DNA of 64,000 nucleotides, taken from positions 59,721,869 through 59,785,868 of the forward strand of contig NC_046683.1 in the NCBI RefSeq assembly GCF_009870125.1, written 5' to 3'. Position numbers and translations under genes: made by a program. This DNA is from Drosophila pseudoobscura (Eukaryota; Arthropoda; Insecta; Diptera; Drosophilidae). The notes under the pieces are model-generated. The model had not been told where the DNA came from. It saw nothing but the letters and a program-made list of their open reading frames with translations, and made no database searches. Position 1 is the stretch's first letter; each line of letters starts with the position of its first letter. Positions 38,084-47,639 of the stretch are shown piece by piece.

Positions 38084-41000
38084 ATGGATCGAAAGACGCG
38101 AAGAGCGAACTTTAAGAACTTGCAGCAAGAATCTAATAAGCTTCGGTAATTGTAATTTAAGCATGTTTTCGTAGTTGTTGAACAATAAAATGTAATTATC
38201 TAACCAAAAGCATTGTTTTCTTTCCTTCCCAAGCTCGACGCGTAGCAGCAAGGCAGCCTCTAATACATCTACACTATCCTCCTACTTTGCTACGCCCCCC
38301 GAGAGAGTCGATACTGCGGATGACACAGAAGATCGGTTTCAAGATGCTATACTACCAGTACCATCCGCTGCTGTGGCGGCTTCTCCGGAACGCAGAATCA
38401 GGCCAATACGTAATAGCAATGTCTTTGAACCACCCGGTCCAAAGCCCAAGAAGGCGCCTAAGCTAAAGGGCAGCAGCTCAAGTGCCCCACGTCGGGGACG
38501 CGGTCGCAGCAAGCAGCAGCCCAGCATAAGTAATTTCCTGCGGAATGAGCAAATCTTCGCCGAGGTAGCTGCCCAGCACTGCATGGCGGATAACTTTAGT
38601 CCAGATGATATTGAAATGGCGCTGGCGCTATCCAAATCGGAGGCTGAGAAACATGGACACCTTCGCTTGAATGACGATGATGACGTCCCTGTCGATGTGG
38701 TTGAAGACAATGCTGGATCAGCGACGGAGAATATTCGACGTAAGCTACAAAAATATGGCTTTCGGACAGCCGCTAAAGAAGGTAGGTACTCTCTGAATAG
38801 TTGTAGTATTCAATGTAAAGCCCAAATTCATCTTCCATCAGACTACAAGAGCTTGGCAGTACTGCCCGGCGTATCCGGCAGGGGCAGTCGTCGCTGCAAA
38901 TGGACCAACAAGTTCACTCCCCTCACTCTGCGTAACCCCGAGGTTCAGCAAAAGAAGCTGGAGAGCAAGGTGTCCACTCTTTTGGCTCAGCAAGTGCGAA
39001 CCAAAAAGCTAAGTGCTGAGGAGAGCTCAATGCCGTCTTATAAGCTGATTAGTTCTATCCTCCGAGAACTGAAACCCGACAGCAAATCTGCAATCGTCCA
39101 TGAGCCCAGTGAAGGTCCTGTTACCGACATAGAAATCTACTTTGTGTCCGGCTTGATTGAAGTATGTCATACGCCTGCCCATTATTTACTTAAGGATTGG
39201 GGTGCCATACAGGGCCGGGACTTGTCCCCAGAGCGGACGAGCATGAAAACCCGTCAACAGATAAAGCAAATGGAAATCGTCTTCAACGAGCTGGAAAATC
39301 ATTTCGAAAACCAGCAGGCACTAAAGAAACAAGTGGATGAAGAACTAGATGAACTGGAGAAGCTGGTGGTGGAGAACATGATCGAAGAAGAAGACACCAA
39401 ACAGTGTGACATTCAAGCGGAAGTCTCCTCCACTAGTAGCAGCCCCTTGAAGGAGCCCCCAGATAAGCGTCCCAGGATGACCAAAAATGGCACAGAAGAC
39501 CTCAAGCCCACTACCTCGTCTAACATAAATGTTCCTACACAATTAACGCGCTGTACGTCACCCGATCTGTTTGCCGACTCTGATGACGAGCCAGCGACGT
39601 CTCCCGAACTGAAGGAAGTTCAGAATTTTAGCTTGAAGGTTTATAAGAATATAACCATAAGTGAAAGTGAGAGTCCAGTAACAGAACTAGAGAGTACACC
39701 CATCAATCAACCAACGGCTTCTTCAGAAGTCTACTCTATATCTAGTGATGAAGGTAAAACTTATAGACAAATGAGTAATTATACCTGGTACTCAAAGAGC
39801 ATAGGGGTATACTAGATTTGTGGTGAAAGTACCGACCCCATAAATTATATACATTATTGATCAACATCAATAGCCGAATTGATATAGCCGTGTCTGTCTG
39901 TCTGTCTGTCCGTCCGTGCCGATGAGCGCATAGATCTCAGATACTATTAGAGCTAAAGCAACCAAATTTTGTATCCAAACTCCTATGATATGACACTGCT
40001 AACAGTTATTTTTTTTTTTAAATTTCACCACCCATCCTTCCGCCTCCACAATAGACGAAAATCTGTGGCATCTACAATTTTGAAGATACGAGAAAAATTG
40101 AAAACGCAAAATCATTGAAAATTACCTTAGAAACCAAATCGCCAAATCTGGATCAGATAGGATCATTATTATAACCAGAAGAAAATATTAAATTGCAACT
40201 CCTTCCACGTGCTTACTTATTCTCTCTCTCTCTTTCTATCACACACTCTACCTCATTCAGGGTTCATGTGAAGGCGGAAAGGAGCGAGATGTTGGTGTTG
40301 GAATAGAGAAAAAAGAGACAGATGTAAAAAAAAGTAAAGAAAAATGGAAACAGATCAAATCTAATGTATAAAATCCTCCTAAACGGTTCGATTGATTTTT
40401 ATCAAATATTTTGTTTGCAATAAATTAATTTGTCCCTTTTTCGAACAACGATTCCAAACGACATATAAAATTTATTGCATAAATTACATAAATCATAAAG
40501 TACCGTCTGTCTGAGTACCGGGTATAAACAAAGTTCCCTCTCATTTTTAACTAATTTTCGTCTGATTTCAGTAAAGACTGGAACCGACTCTACGCAGGAG
40601 CAGATGGGTAGTAAAGGTAAGGGATTGGCTTAAATGGTATATCATATATCTTATCATTAATTCAATTACGTATCATTTTTCAGATCAAGCCAATGAAATC
40701 TTTATTGATCTGACACAAGAACATTCCAAGCCAGAATTCGATGACCCAAAAGCATATCCATGCACGGATATCTTCAGCATCAGTCAAGCATTTGAATCTA
40801 GTCTCCATGTAGACAAGTTCAACTGCAGTCTGGCTATGGATTCAAGTTCCCAGAGTGAAAGTCGTGCCATTTCAAAAGAGGATAAACTGGCATTAAGTGC
40901 CACAGACAAGGATTCGGAGAATTCATCTTTCCATATGGATGCATTTACAACTCCAAATGATAGCAATCCCAGTGGCAGCTTTAGTGATCTGAATATTTCG

Positions 41001-42608
41001 AGAAACTCATTTCGAAGGAGTGTCAGCTTGTCAACAGATCACAGCTTCAAAAGTCCACTAAACTGGAAGATGGACTCGTCTTCTGAGAAGCCTGCATTGT
41101 CTGCTCCTTCTCCCTTCAGAATGCAGTCGGATGCAAGCATCGATCTGACCCAAAACAGCGACGACGACAATGATGTGATCATGCTTTCCGATGAGGAAAT
41201 CAATTACTCGATTTGGAAGGCCAACAAAACGGCAAAAGGGAAAGACTGGGAAAATGAGAGCTCAGACAGTAGTGGGTTTTCACCCGTTGCGAAAAAAAGA
41301 GCTGTTCCTTACTTTAAGACTGAAGAAGACTTGGATGCCTTCCTAATGACTTCGCCTACAAACTCAAACAAGTCGCAAAACTCTCGCTCGCCCAATAAGA
41401 GCGCTCTCAGCAGGGAACGAGCTGAGTTTGGGATCCTTGATGCCGCTCTCTCTGAGCCCTTTACACTCTCCCAGATGTTGAGCCCCGCCAAAGGAGAATC
41501 GCAGTGCGATATTAACTGGTCAGATGCATCTTTCTTAGAAGCTCCCATGAGGACTTTGTCGCGCAAGAGCAGCCATAAATTTAATGATTTGCTTGCCAAA
41601 GTCACGGAGCCCAAAGATTTGCTGGATGATGAATTCGATGAGTTTGACCAGTTGGTTTTTCCAAACTGCAAGGAATCAACTATTGAGGCGACCACAGATG
41701 CGATGCCAAGCGGTCTGGATCGATTGTTAATGGGTGAAATTAGAATGACGACGTTGCCGGAACATACTACGCCCAAAAAAGTATCATCAACTGTGCCTGA
41801 TTGTCTGTTAATGGGTGAAACAGGAATGCCAACGTTGCCGGAACTTACTACGTCGAAAACAGTATTATCAACAGTGCCTGATCAGTTGGAAGTCAATGGA
41901 AATGTGTATACCGTTCGTGTTTGCAATACTCCGAAGCCCGATTTCACACAACTGGCAGAGTCAGAGATCCTCCAACAGTTGTATAACTATGGAATCAAGC
42001 CGCTGAAGCGAAAGCAGGCCGTGAAGATGCTTGAGTTCATTTACAACCAAACTCATCCCATTATGCAGCCCGTGGAGCCAAGGGAGTTATCTCAAAGACA
42101 GGAGGACCCTATGCCTCGGTCCAAATCCACTCCCGTGATGTCCGAGAAACCTCGCTCTCGACCCATAGTTTCAGACAACAATGACGTCTGTCTGACACCC
42201 ACTGAGCCTATACAGGGTTTCAAATTCAACACTAATGCTCCTGGAAAGGATCTGCTACGCTTCTCTCAATCTGTGCCGCCAAGCCTAAGCGACGATTTTG
42301 AGTTCTATGTCCTGCAAACGAATGTAACAAAGAAGACACCACAGCCAATTGTGCCGCTCCACATAGCCTGGCACAATCTTCTGTGTGCCAATCCCAAACT
42401 TCATGAAAGTGTACTTATGTACGAACCCATTGATCTACAGGAAATCTACTTGCATTTGAAGCAAATGGGTCATCGGTATGAGCCCAAGGACTTGAAGTGC
42501 TTCTTTGATCGTCGCTGCATCATATTTCGATATGAGTTGGCTGCTCCCGCCAAACAAGCGGAGCGACATGTAAGAAAGAAACCAAGAAAGCCGACCAAAA
42601 GGTCTTAG
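38084..42608 (+). CDS. mus312: SLX4-type Holliday junction nuclease scaffold MUS312
   Basis: Five coding exons: 38084-38145, 38234-38781, 38842-39753, 40572-40616 and 40684-42608. They splice in frame to 1163 aa. Most of the protein is acidic, Ser-rich and disordered. Near the C-terminus lie a SAP-like helix pair (about 943-982, ILQQLYNYGIKPLKRKQAV) and the conserved SLX4 C-terminal SLX1-binding domain (about 1079-1140, IAWHNLLCANPKLHESVLMY through DLKCFFDRRCIIF). The protein scaffolds MEI-9/XPF-ERCC1, SLX1 and MUS81. In flies it is needed for meiotic crossovers and interstrand crosslink repair. Oddities: exon 1 starts two bases after the upstream stop; intron 2 is 60 nt without a stop; intron 3 is mostly a Helitron; exon 5 has an in-frame 27-codon tandem duplication (41724-41885). 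The identification is firm from the C-terminal domain and synteny. Confidence 0.9.
38184..38189 (+). terminator. AATAAA within mus312 intron 1
   Basis: A perfect poly(A) hexamer 103 bases after the small-protein stop, inside the intron between the first two mus312 exons. Its use would make a short transcript carrying only the small membrane protein. Confidence 0.45.
39780..40527 (+). mobile_element. DINE-1/INE-1-type Helitron (Helentron) in mus312 intron 3
   Basis: The segment opens with TACCTGGTACTC, then GGGGTATACTAGATTTGT, then ATCAATAGCCGAATTGATAT, the TGTCTGTCTGTC/CGTCCGT tract and ATAGATCTCAGATACTAT. This is the usual order for DINE-1-like elements of Drosophila (also called SGM, ISY or mini-me in the obscura group). 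It closes with GAGTACCGGGTA, which inverts the start at 11 of 12 bases (subterminal inverted repeats). It has no coding capacity. It sits 27 bases inside the intron and carries a CT/GA tract at about 40220-40238. A second copy lies at 61568-62120 in reverse orientation. Confidence 0.85.
41724..41885 (+). repeat. In-frame 81-bp tandem duplication in mus312
   Basis: Two adjacent 27-codon units (41724-41804 and 41805-41885) share the frame LLMGE..M.TLPE.TT...V.STVPD. The divergence between the copies suggests an old duplication that has been tolerated or selected within the disordered region. Confidence 0.85.
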
Positions 42609-43340
42609 ATTCTAGCTCCGCCCTTTACATCATTATTCCAACACAATTTATTTGATTCCATTGTACTTATTCCTTACACCACCTCAAAATACCATAATAA
42701 CATTTATTGACACTTTGTTATTGGGCGCTATGCCGTTTAAATTATGTTCTGTAAAATTTATATATTCCAACTGTTATTGCACCCATCGGTCGGCTTTAGT
42801 TTGTTGCAATACGCCGATCGAGTCATGAATCATTCTACTACTTCTGTTATTTTGCTTACTAATTCCTATGGAATGAATCTGAATAAAAATCATATCTTAC
42901 GGAAATGTAAATTGAAGCTTTATTTGATTTCTGTACTGGACCATATTGGGTTTACAAATGTATAGAGTTTGCGTTAGGAAAATAAACGAATTGAAATGCA
43001 GAATCTGTAAACTTCTCAAAAAGTGTAAATAGAATTAATTTTAATTACATATGGGATCTTACAATACTAGAAGACACTTGGACGGCATAATTTACTCACG
43101 AGTCTCTACATTGAAGGCACATTGTCTTGATATGATAAATAGAAATGGACAAGCAGATGGACACTAAATGAAGCTATTTGTACTGCATGCAAAATAATTA
43201 TCCTTGGGGTGCAAAAAGACGATTAGTGAGGGGACTTACAGTAACTAAGGTTAGTTTCGGGGGGAGATATATAGAGCAATATATATATTACATTGCCAGA
43301 ATGTGTAAAAAGTAATAATATTGAAAAAAAGCGCATCGAA
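42609..43340. other. Convergent 3' UTR interval of mus312 and the small membrane genes
   Basis: AT-rich, 732 bases. AATAAA occurs on the plus strand at 42892-42897 and again near 42980, and tttatt (minus-strand AATAAA) occurs near 42702 and 42917. The two messages may therefore overlap. No coding sequence is supported. Confidence 0.55.
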
Positions 43341-43514
43341 TTATGCATAGCTTATCTCATGCTCGTATGTCTTCTCCCTGAGGTCATGGTTGTCAGGGAG
43401 CGCATGATGGCGCAGGCCACAGAGACGTGGCCCATAGCGCAGCATAATTATAATGACGCCGACGATGAACAAGGCCAGAGCGGCAACAGCAGGGTATAGG
43501 AAATATAGGGCCAT
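43341..43514 (-). CDS. 57-aa single-pass membrane microprotein (second cistron)
   Basis: A 57-residue frame starts 17 bases after the stop of the preceding ORF on the same strand, with start context GCCATGG after CAATCA. Residues 2-25 form a strong transmembrane segment (ALYFLYPAVAALALFIVGVI). An Arg/Cys-containing juxtamembrane part (RYGPRLCGLRHH) and an acidic tail ending EHEISYA follow. Codon usage is GC-biased at third positions (GCC, CTG, ATC, GTC), like the neighbouring genes and unlike the AT-rich flanks, which supports coding. It is too short for routine ORF calling. No spliced or separate promoter is visible between the frames, so a dicistronic mRNA with the 155-aa protein is likely. 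Family unknown. Confidence 0.7.
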   Translation of the reverse strand: MALYFLYPAVAALALFIVGVIIIMLRYGPRLCGLRHHALPDNHDLREKTYEHEISYA

Positions 43515-43531
43515 GGCTGATTGTTTTTACT

Positions 43532-44058
43532 TTAGATGTCACTCTCACGCTTCTGAAGCTCTACGTATTCCTCGCGCTGCCGCTGATGATGCAGAGTACG
43601 ACCTTCTGGGCGTGGCGGACGCTGATGATGCGATGAATGCACGGGCTCTAACTCGTCAACGCCAATAACCACCTCGTCGGGGAACACTTGCTGATGGGTG
43701 GTGGGCTGGGCAGAGAATTATTATTAGCTGGGTTCTTTGTTGTCGTTTTATTGGATTCACTTACATGGAAACGCTGGAAATAGGAAGCGTCTTTCAGTTC
43801 AGTGAAGTCCAATGGCGGTTGATTGTGCGGTGTTGCAGACCAGATGGACACCAACCAGCGGTTGCCTGTATGTCTGTCCTGCCAGTACTTGCGATGCTTG
43901 GAGCAGCAGCCCAAGATAATATTCAGTATGATTATCGTGCCAAGTACAACGGTGCAGATGGCAATAGTCACATAAAATGGCGAGAAATTGCCGTAGATGT
44001 GACCGGTGAAGTAGGGGTTCTTTTCGTATGCCTTACGTTCCTCTTCGATTGTGGACAT
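43532..44058 (-). CDS. 155-aa single-pass membrane protein (first cistron)
   Basis: Two coding exons (44058-43765 and 43705-43532) joined in phase 0 give 155 aa. An N-terminal ~28-residue polar segment (MSTIEEERKAYEKNPYFTGH) precedes one transmembrane helix (about 29-52, VTIAICTVVLGTIIILNIIL). A CC pair follows, then a basic juxtamembrane stretch (SKHRKYWQDRHTGNRW), a PPLDF-containing segment and a His-rich cytoplasmic-type tail ending KRESDI. It is not assigned to a family. A 5' leader intron (44398-44201) precedes the start, and a uORF lies in the leader. The 57-aa microprotein follows after 17 bases. Both products are small bitopic membrane proteins, so they could work as partners; that is inference. 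Confidence 0.8.
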
Positions 44059-44131
44059 AGTCCCACAGGAGCTCGGCTTGTTTGGGTTTTATGGGTGTGG
44101 TTTGTGTCGTGATGCCGCCGTCTAAGAGCGG

Positions 44132-44401
44132 TCAATGGCCTGCAGGATTAGCCACTCGATGTTCTTCTTCTTGGTCCCAACCAGCACAACACTTAATTGT
44201 CTGTAACAAACAAGCAGACAATAAGAAATGCTGACGAAGCACACACAACCACCAGCTCACACGCTGTTTGCACCCCAAAACATGAGCACAGCTCTCCTAC
44301 TACCCAATTGTCACATTGGGCGTGGCGTCAGCAGAACAAACATAGCGGAAGCCTCAGCCCGAACCGTCTAATTTGTTGAACCCTCCGCCTGTACTTACCA
44401 T
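44132..44401 (-). promoter_or_regulatory. 5' leader uORF whose ATG ends the leader exon
   Basis: On the minus strand the leader exon ends exactly in ATG before GTAAGTAC (donor at 44398). Splicing to the acceptor at 44201 makes a 23-codon uORF (ATG|ACAATTAAG..., ending in TGA at 44134-44132), 73 bases before the main start. Splicing therefore decides the uORF's length and sequence. It could restrain translation of the main frame. The intron prediction rests on good consensus sites only. Confidence 0.45.
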
Positions 44402-44530
44402 CTGCGCACGATTTGTTGCCGCTGCGATTCGAACTAGTCTCATTCAGAGTTTTTCAAATCCGTTCGAACGTATTTGTTATAAATTTTAATGTGCAGCGAA
44501 AACAACGCCCAAAGCCTGGCTCAAAAGTAC

Positions 44531-44538
44531 TATCGATA
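44531..44538 (-). promoter_or_regulatory. DRE (TATCGATA), promoter of the small membrane protein gene
   Basis: A perfect DRE with further ATCGAT copies at about 44595-44620, upstream of the minus-strand leader exon and within the region where eco transcription ends. Confidence 0.6.
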
Positions 44539-44661
44539 TCGAACAGTGGTGGTACTAATAGCATCGCTGGCAGGGCTGCGTTTTTCCGGTGATATCGATT
44601 GATGTATCGATCGACAGCTAAAAATATTAAATATAAACACATGGGCATAATCGAAAATAGC

Positions 44662-44667
44662 TTTAAT
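44662..44667 (-). terminator. Variant poly(A) signal ATTAAA of eco
   Basis: ATTAAA on the minus strand, 135 bases beyond the eco stop. It is the best nearby candidate, and no AATAAA was seen closer. Confidence 0.4.
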
Positions 44668-44801
44668 TCCACACAATATCTGCATATAAAATAATCGAAC
44701 TGGCTTAACAACTAAAACAGGTTTCGAAGCAATCCTTAATCAAACATAACTCCAGCTATTCAATAGCCCGTACAATTTTCCCTTCTCCCTTCCTGATCAC
44801 A

Positions 44802-47471
44802 TCACTGGTCGTAGGTCAAAAAATTATCGGTTCTCGTGATATGTCGCGCCAACGCCCGCCCGTCATCGGTTGGTGTGCTGAACGCAATGCGATCCATAGA
44901 GATTTCCTGGCCCAATATTGTATGACTCTGTACAGTCCTCATGAGCTTGCTGGCTATTCCTTGACGCCGGTTCAGAGGAGAAACCCAAATGCGAGAGACG
45001 CCACAACTGCAAGGGCGAGATGTTCATTTGAAAATAAAAAACGAGAAAGGAGAATATTCTCACCTGGCCTCGTAAGTATCCTCGCTAAAGTAGTCCGTTC
45101 CATCAACCTGAATGAACCGATGTGCCTGGGTAAGGGGCTGCACCAGGCAAAAACCCACAATTTGTTGTTTCCGTATGGCAAAAAATGCGTAAAACACCTT
45201 TGGCACAATGTACGAAGAATATCCCAGTTCCTTATCTACCACTCCAATTAGATCCTTAAGCCTCTCGAGTCGCAATGCAGGAGCATTTTGATTAATGCGT
45301 ATAATCCGTCCATCGCTTGCCCATTCTGGATACACTGCCACAATGTCCTCGTCGAGCCAACCCTTAAAACGTAAAACATGTATGGAATTGTGGTACTCCC
45401 GATGCAACTTCTCCTCCTCTGGCTCGTGGACGGTGTAGACCAAGCCGCACTGTTGGCATTGCCTCGCTCCGAATGCCTTCTGTCCAGCGTCGATTTGGTA
45501 CTGACCGGAACCAGTGGCCGCCGATTGCAATCGCATTGAGGTATCTGGCTTGCGTCGCGTGCATTTCTGAGGAACAGGCTGGAGACGTTGTGTGAATATG
45601 GGAAAGAGTTTTGGCTTTATAACTGCTGGATCAGACGGTTGTTCCTGAGGTTGTGGCTCTGGTGTCGGCGCTTTCTCTACCACCGCTTCTGCCTCCGACC
45701 TCATAGGAGCTTCCTGCGCCGACTGTTCAGCGTGGACCACCATATACAACTGATCGACAATCCGTGTGGCTTCCTCCTTGTGACTTTCGGGATCGCCAAT
45801 GAAGTACTCGAAATACTCGTCCGTACAGATGTTATTGCTAATCAGGAACTCCAGAAGAATTTTCTGCTGTTCCATGGTCTCTGGATCATCGGTGTTATAA
45901 GGCAGTCGCTGGCGGAATTTAGCAAAGGGATCGGAGTCGGGATCATTATCGTGAACACTTTCGGTATTTATTAATTTATGGCGATAATCAACCATTTCGG
46001 GTACCTCCTCCACCTCCATGGAAGCGTCCTCCACCTCAGCGGACGGAGCGTCCTTCGCCTCAATGGGAGATGTCGTCGTGGCCTTTGATTTATTCGATTC
46101 GATTATCTCGTCTACGACTGTGTCGTCTAAATTCCGAAGAATGGCATCTACGGTGGCCTGCTCCGCAGAGAATAAGGTAGCTGATTTGACGCGCACTCTT
46201 CGTGCCTTCTTTGCGGGGTGCTGGATCAGAGAAATCCTCCCCTGACTTACACTGGCTTTTATGTTGTCAGTGATCCTGACTTCCATGCACGTGCTGCTCC
46301 TCCTTCCCGACTTGAAGAACTTGCGCTTGCTCAGATCCGTCGGCTCAGGTGGGGGGATGGTGACCGCTTCATGGCGAATCAGCGGTATAATGGGTTCCAA
46401 CTCCATAGCTGGATCGGACTGTTGTTCTTCGTCTTCACTCAGATCGGAGAAGTCTGAGGTATGTTGCCACGTACCTTCGGGCATGTTGTTGTTGGCGTCA
46501 TCTGCTGCTAAAACACTCAACGGCTTGGCCATTTTAATCGGATCGCGAGCACTGTGCAGGACTTGGTGCACGAGCTCTACCTTTGCGCGCTCTTCCCGCT
46601 TATCGGTGATCAGACTTTTGAGCTTCTCATTGCGCAGCGCGCCCAGGATGTGATCTATATCAGTGGGAGGCAAATGGCTGTGCGGAACGTACCGATTTGG
46701 CTTCCGTATCTTGTGGTGCACTCCTTTATTGATGCCCAACCGAGGCCGAGACGTTGGTGACGTTTTCGCCTTGCCACCGCGCTGCTGCTGATCTATGTGC
46801 TTCATTGAGTTTCCCTTTTTGGAATTCGCCTTCTTTCGTAAACTGGGGGTTCCACTGTGGGAATAGAATGCCATGGTTGGAATGCTGCCCTCCAGGCTAG
46901 TCTTCTTCTGTTTAGACTGCGGCGACCCTGAATCCGAATCTTGCGACGAAGCAGCTTCTACTGACGTAGCCGTAGCCGTAGTGTGCACTCGCTTTGTGGC
47001 CACTCGATGAATTGAGTTTCCTCCAGCTGCATCACTTTCATCGTCATCCGACTCTGGAATAATCACATGACCCTTCTTCGCTCTGGGCGTGCGTGGACTG
47101 CTGTTAATGCTGCTATTATTGCTATTGATGCACATTGTTTTGGTAAATAAGAGCGGCAGCTGATCGGTGGCAGCCACGACTCCTCCTCCACGTATCTTTT
47201 TGTTCTCCTTGTTGGTCTCCGGCGAACTGCTCGTGCTGCTGCGCAATAGTCTTCCCTCAGGTTCCCGATCAAATTTGAGATGGCTGGGCTTCTTTGAGCT
47301 GGCATGTGGTTTCAGTGGTGATATTCCAAGGATTCCAACGCCATCGTCATCGTCAATTTGGTCCAGATTGGTGCTGCGGCTGCGAAATAATTGCCTCTTA
47401 CGCTCAGACAATCGGGGAGTGGGCATGCGCTCGGGGCGAGTGGAATATCCACTACCCGTTGGCGTCTCCAT
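44802..47471 (-). CDS. eco: Cohesin acetyltransferase Eco (ESCO family)
   Basis: Two coding exons (47471-45064 and 45006-44802) give 870 aa. The N-terminal ~650 residues are basic, Ser/Pro-rich and disordered, with KRKR-like clusters fitting a nuclear chromatin protein. About residues 670-695 form the ESCO C2H2 finger (CQQCGLVYTVHEPEEEKLH). The C-terminal ~170 residues are the GNAT acetyltransferase. After the intron it reads CGVSRIWVSPLNRRQGIASK, which holds the acetyl-CoA-binding RRQGIA loop. It ends in AFSTPTDDGRALARH and the TDNFLTY motif typical of Eco1. The enzyme acetylates the SMC3 head in S phase and so locks sister-chromatid cohesion. The ATG used is the first in frame; the upstream extension has only a non-ATG codon. 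The identification is firm. Confidence 0.93.
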
Positions 47472-47617
47472 AATTTTGCACACAATTTAATTCGCATTAA
47501 CTTTATCAAAATTCAGAATCCCGCTTTTTTTAGCCGACTAGTGCTGCGCAAAGCCAAACATTCGAAGTTAGCAAGCACTGTTCCAAAAAACCGATAGCGT
47601 GGAGAAACCGATAATAG

Positions 47618-47625
47618 TATCGATA
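47618..47625 (-). promoter_or_regulatory. DRE (TATCGATA) upstream of eco
   Basis: A perfect DREF element 147 bases upstream of the eco start codon, with CGATAA and CGATAG repeats around it. This suits an S-phase gene. Confidence 0.65.
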
Positions 47626-47639
47626 ATAGATTATCGCAC

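Noticed and set aside
44131-44199. Coding-looking reading ending NIEWLILQAIDRS in the leader of the small membrane gene
   Set aside because: That frame has no ATG, and after splicing a TGA lies immediately upstream. The frame with an ATG is the 23-codon uORF instead.
44405-44440. tRNA B-box-like GTTCGAATC on the minus strand
   Set aside because: No A box or acceptor stem at the required distance.
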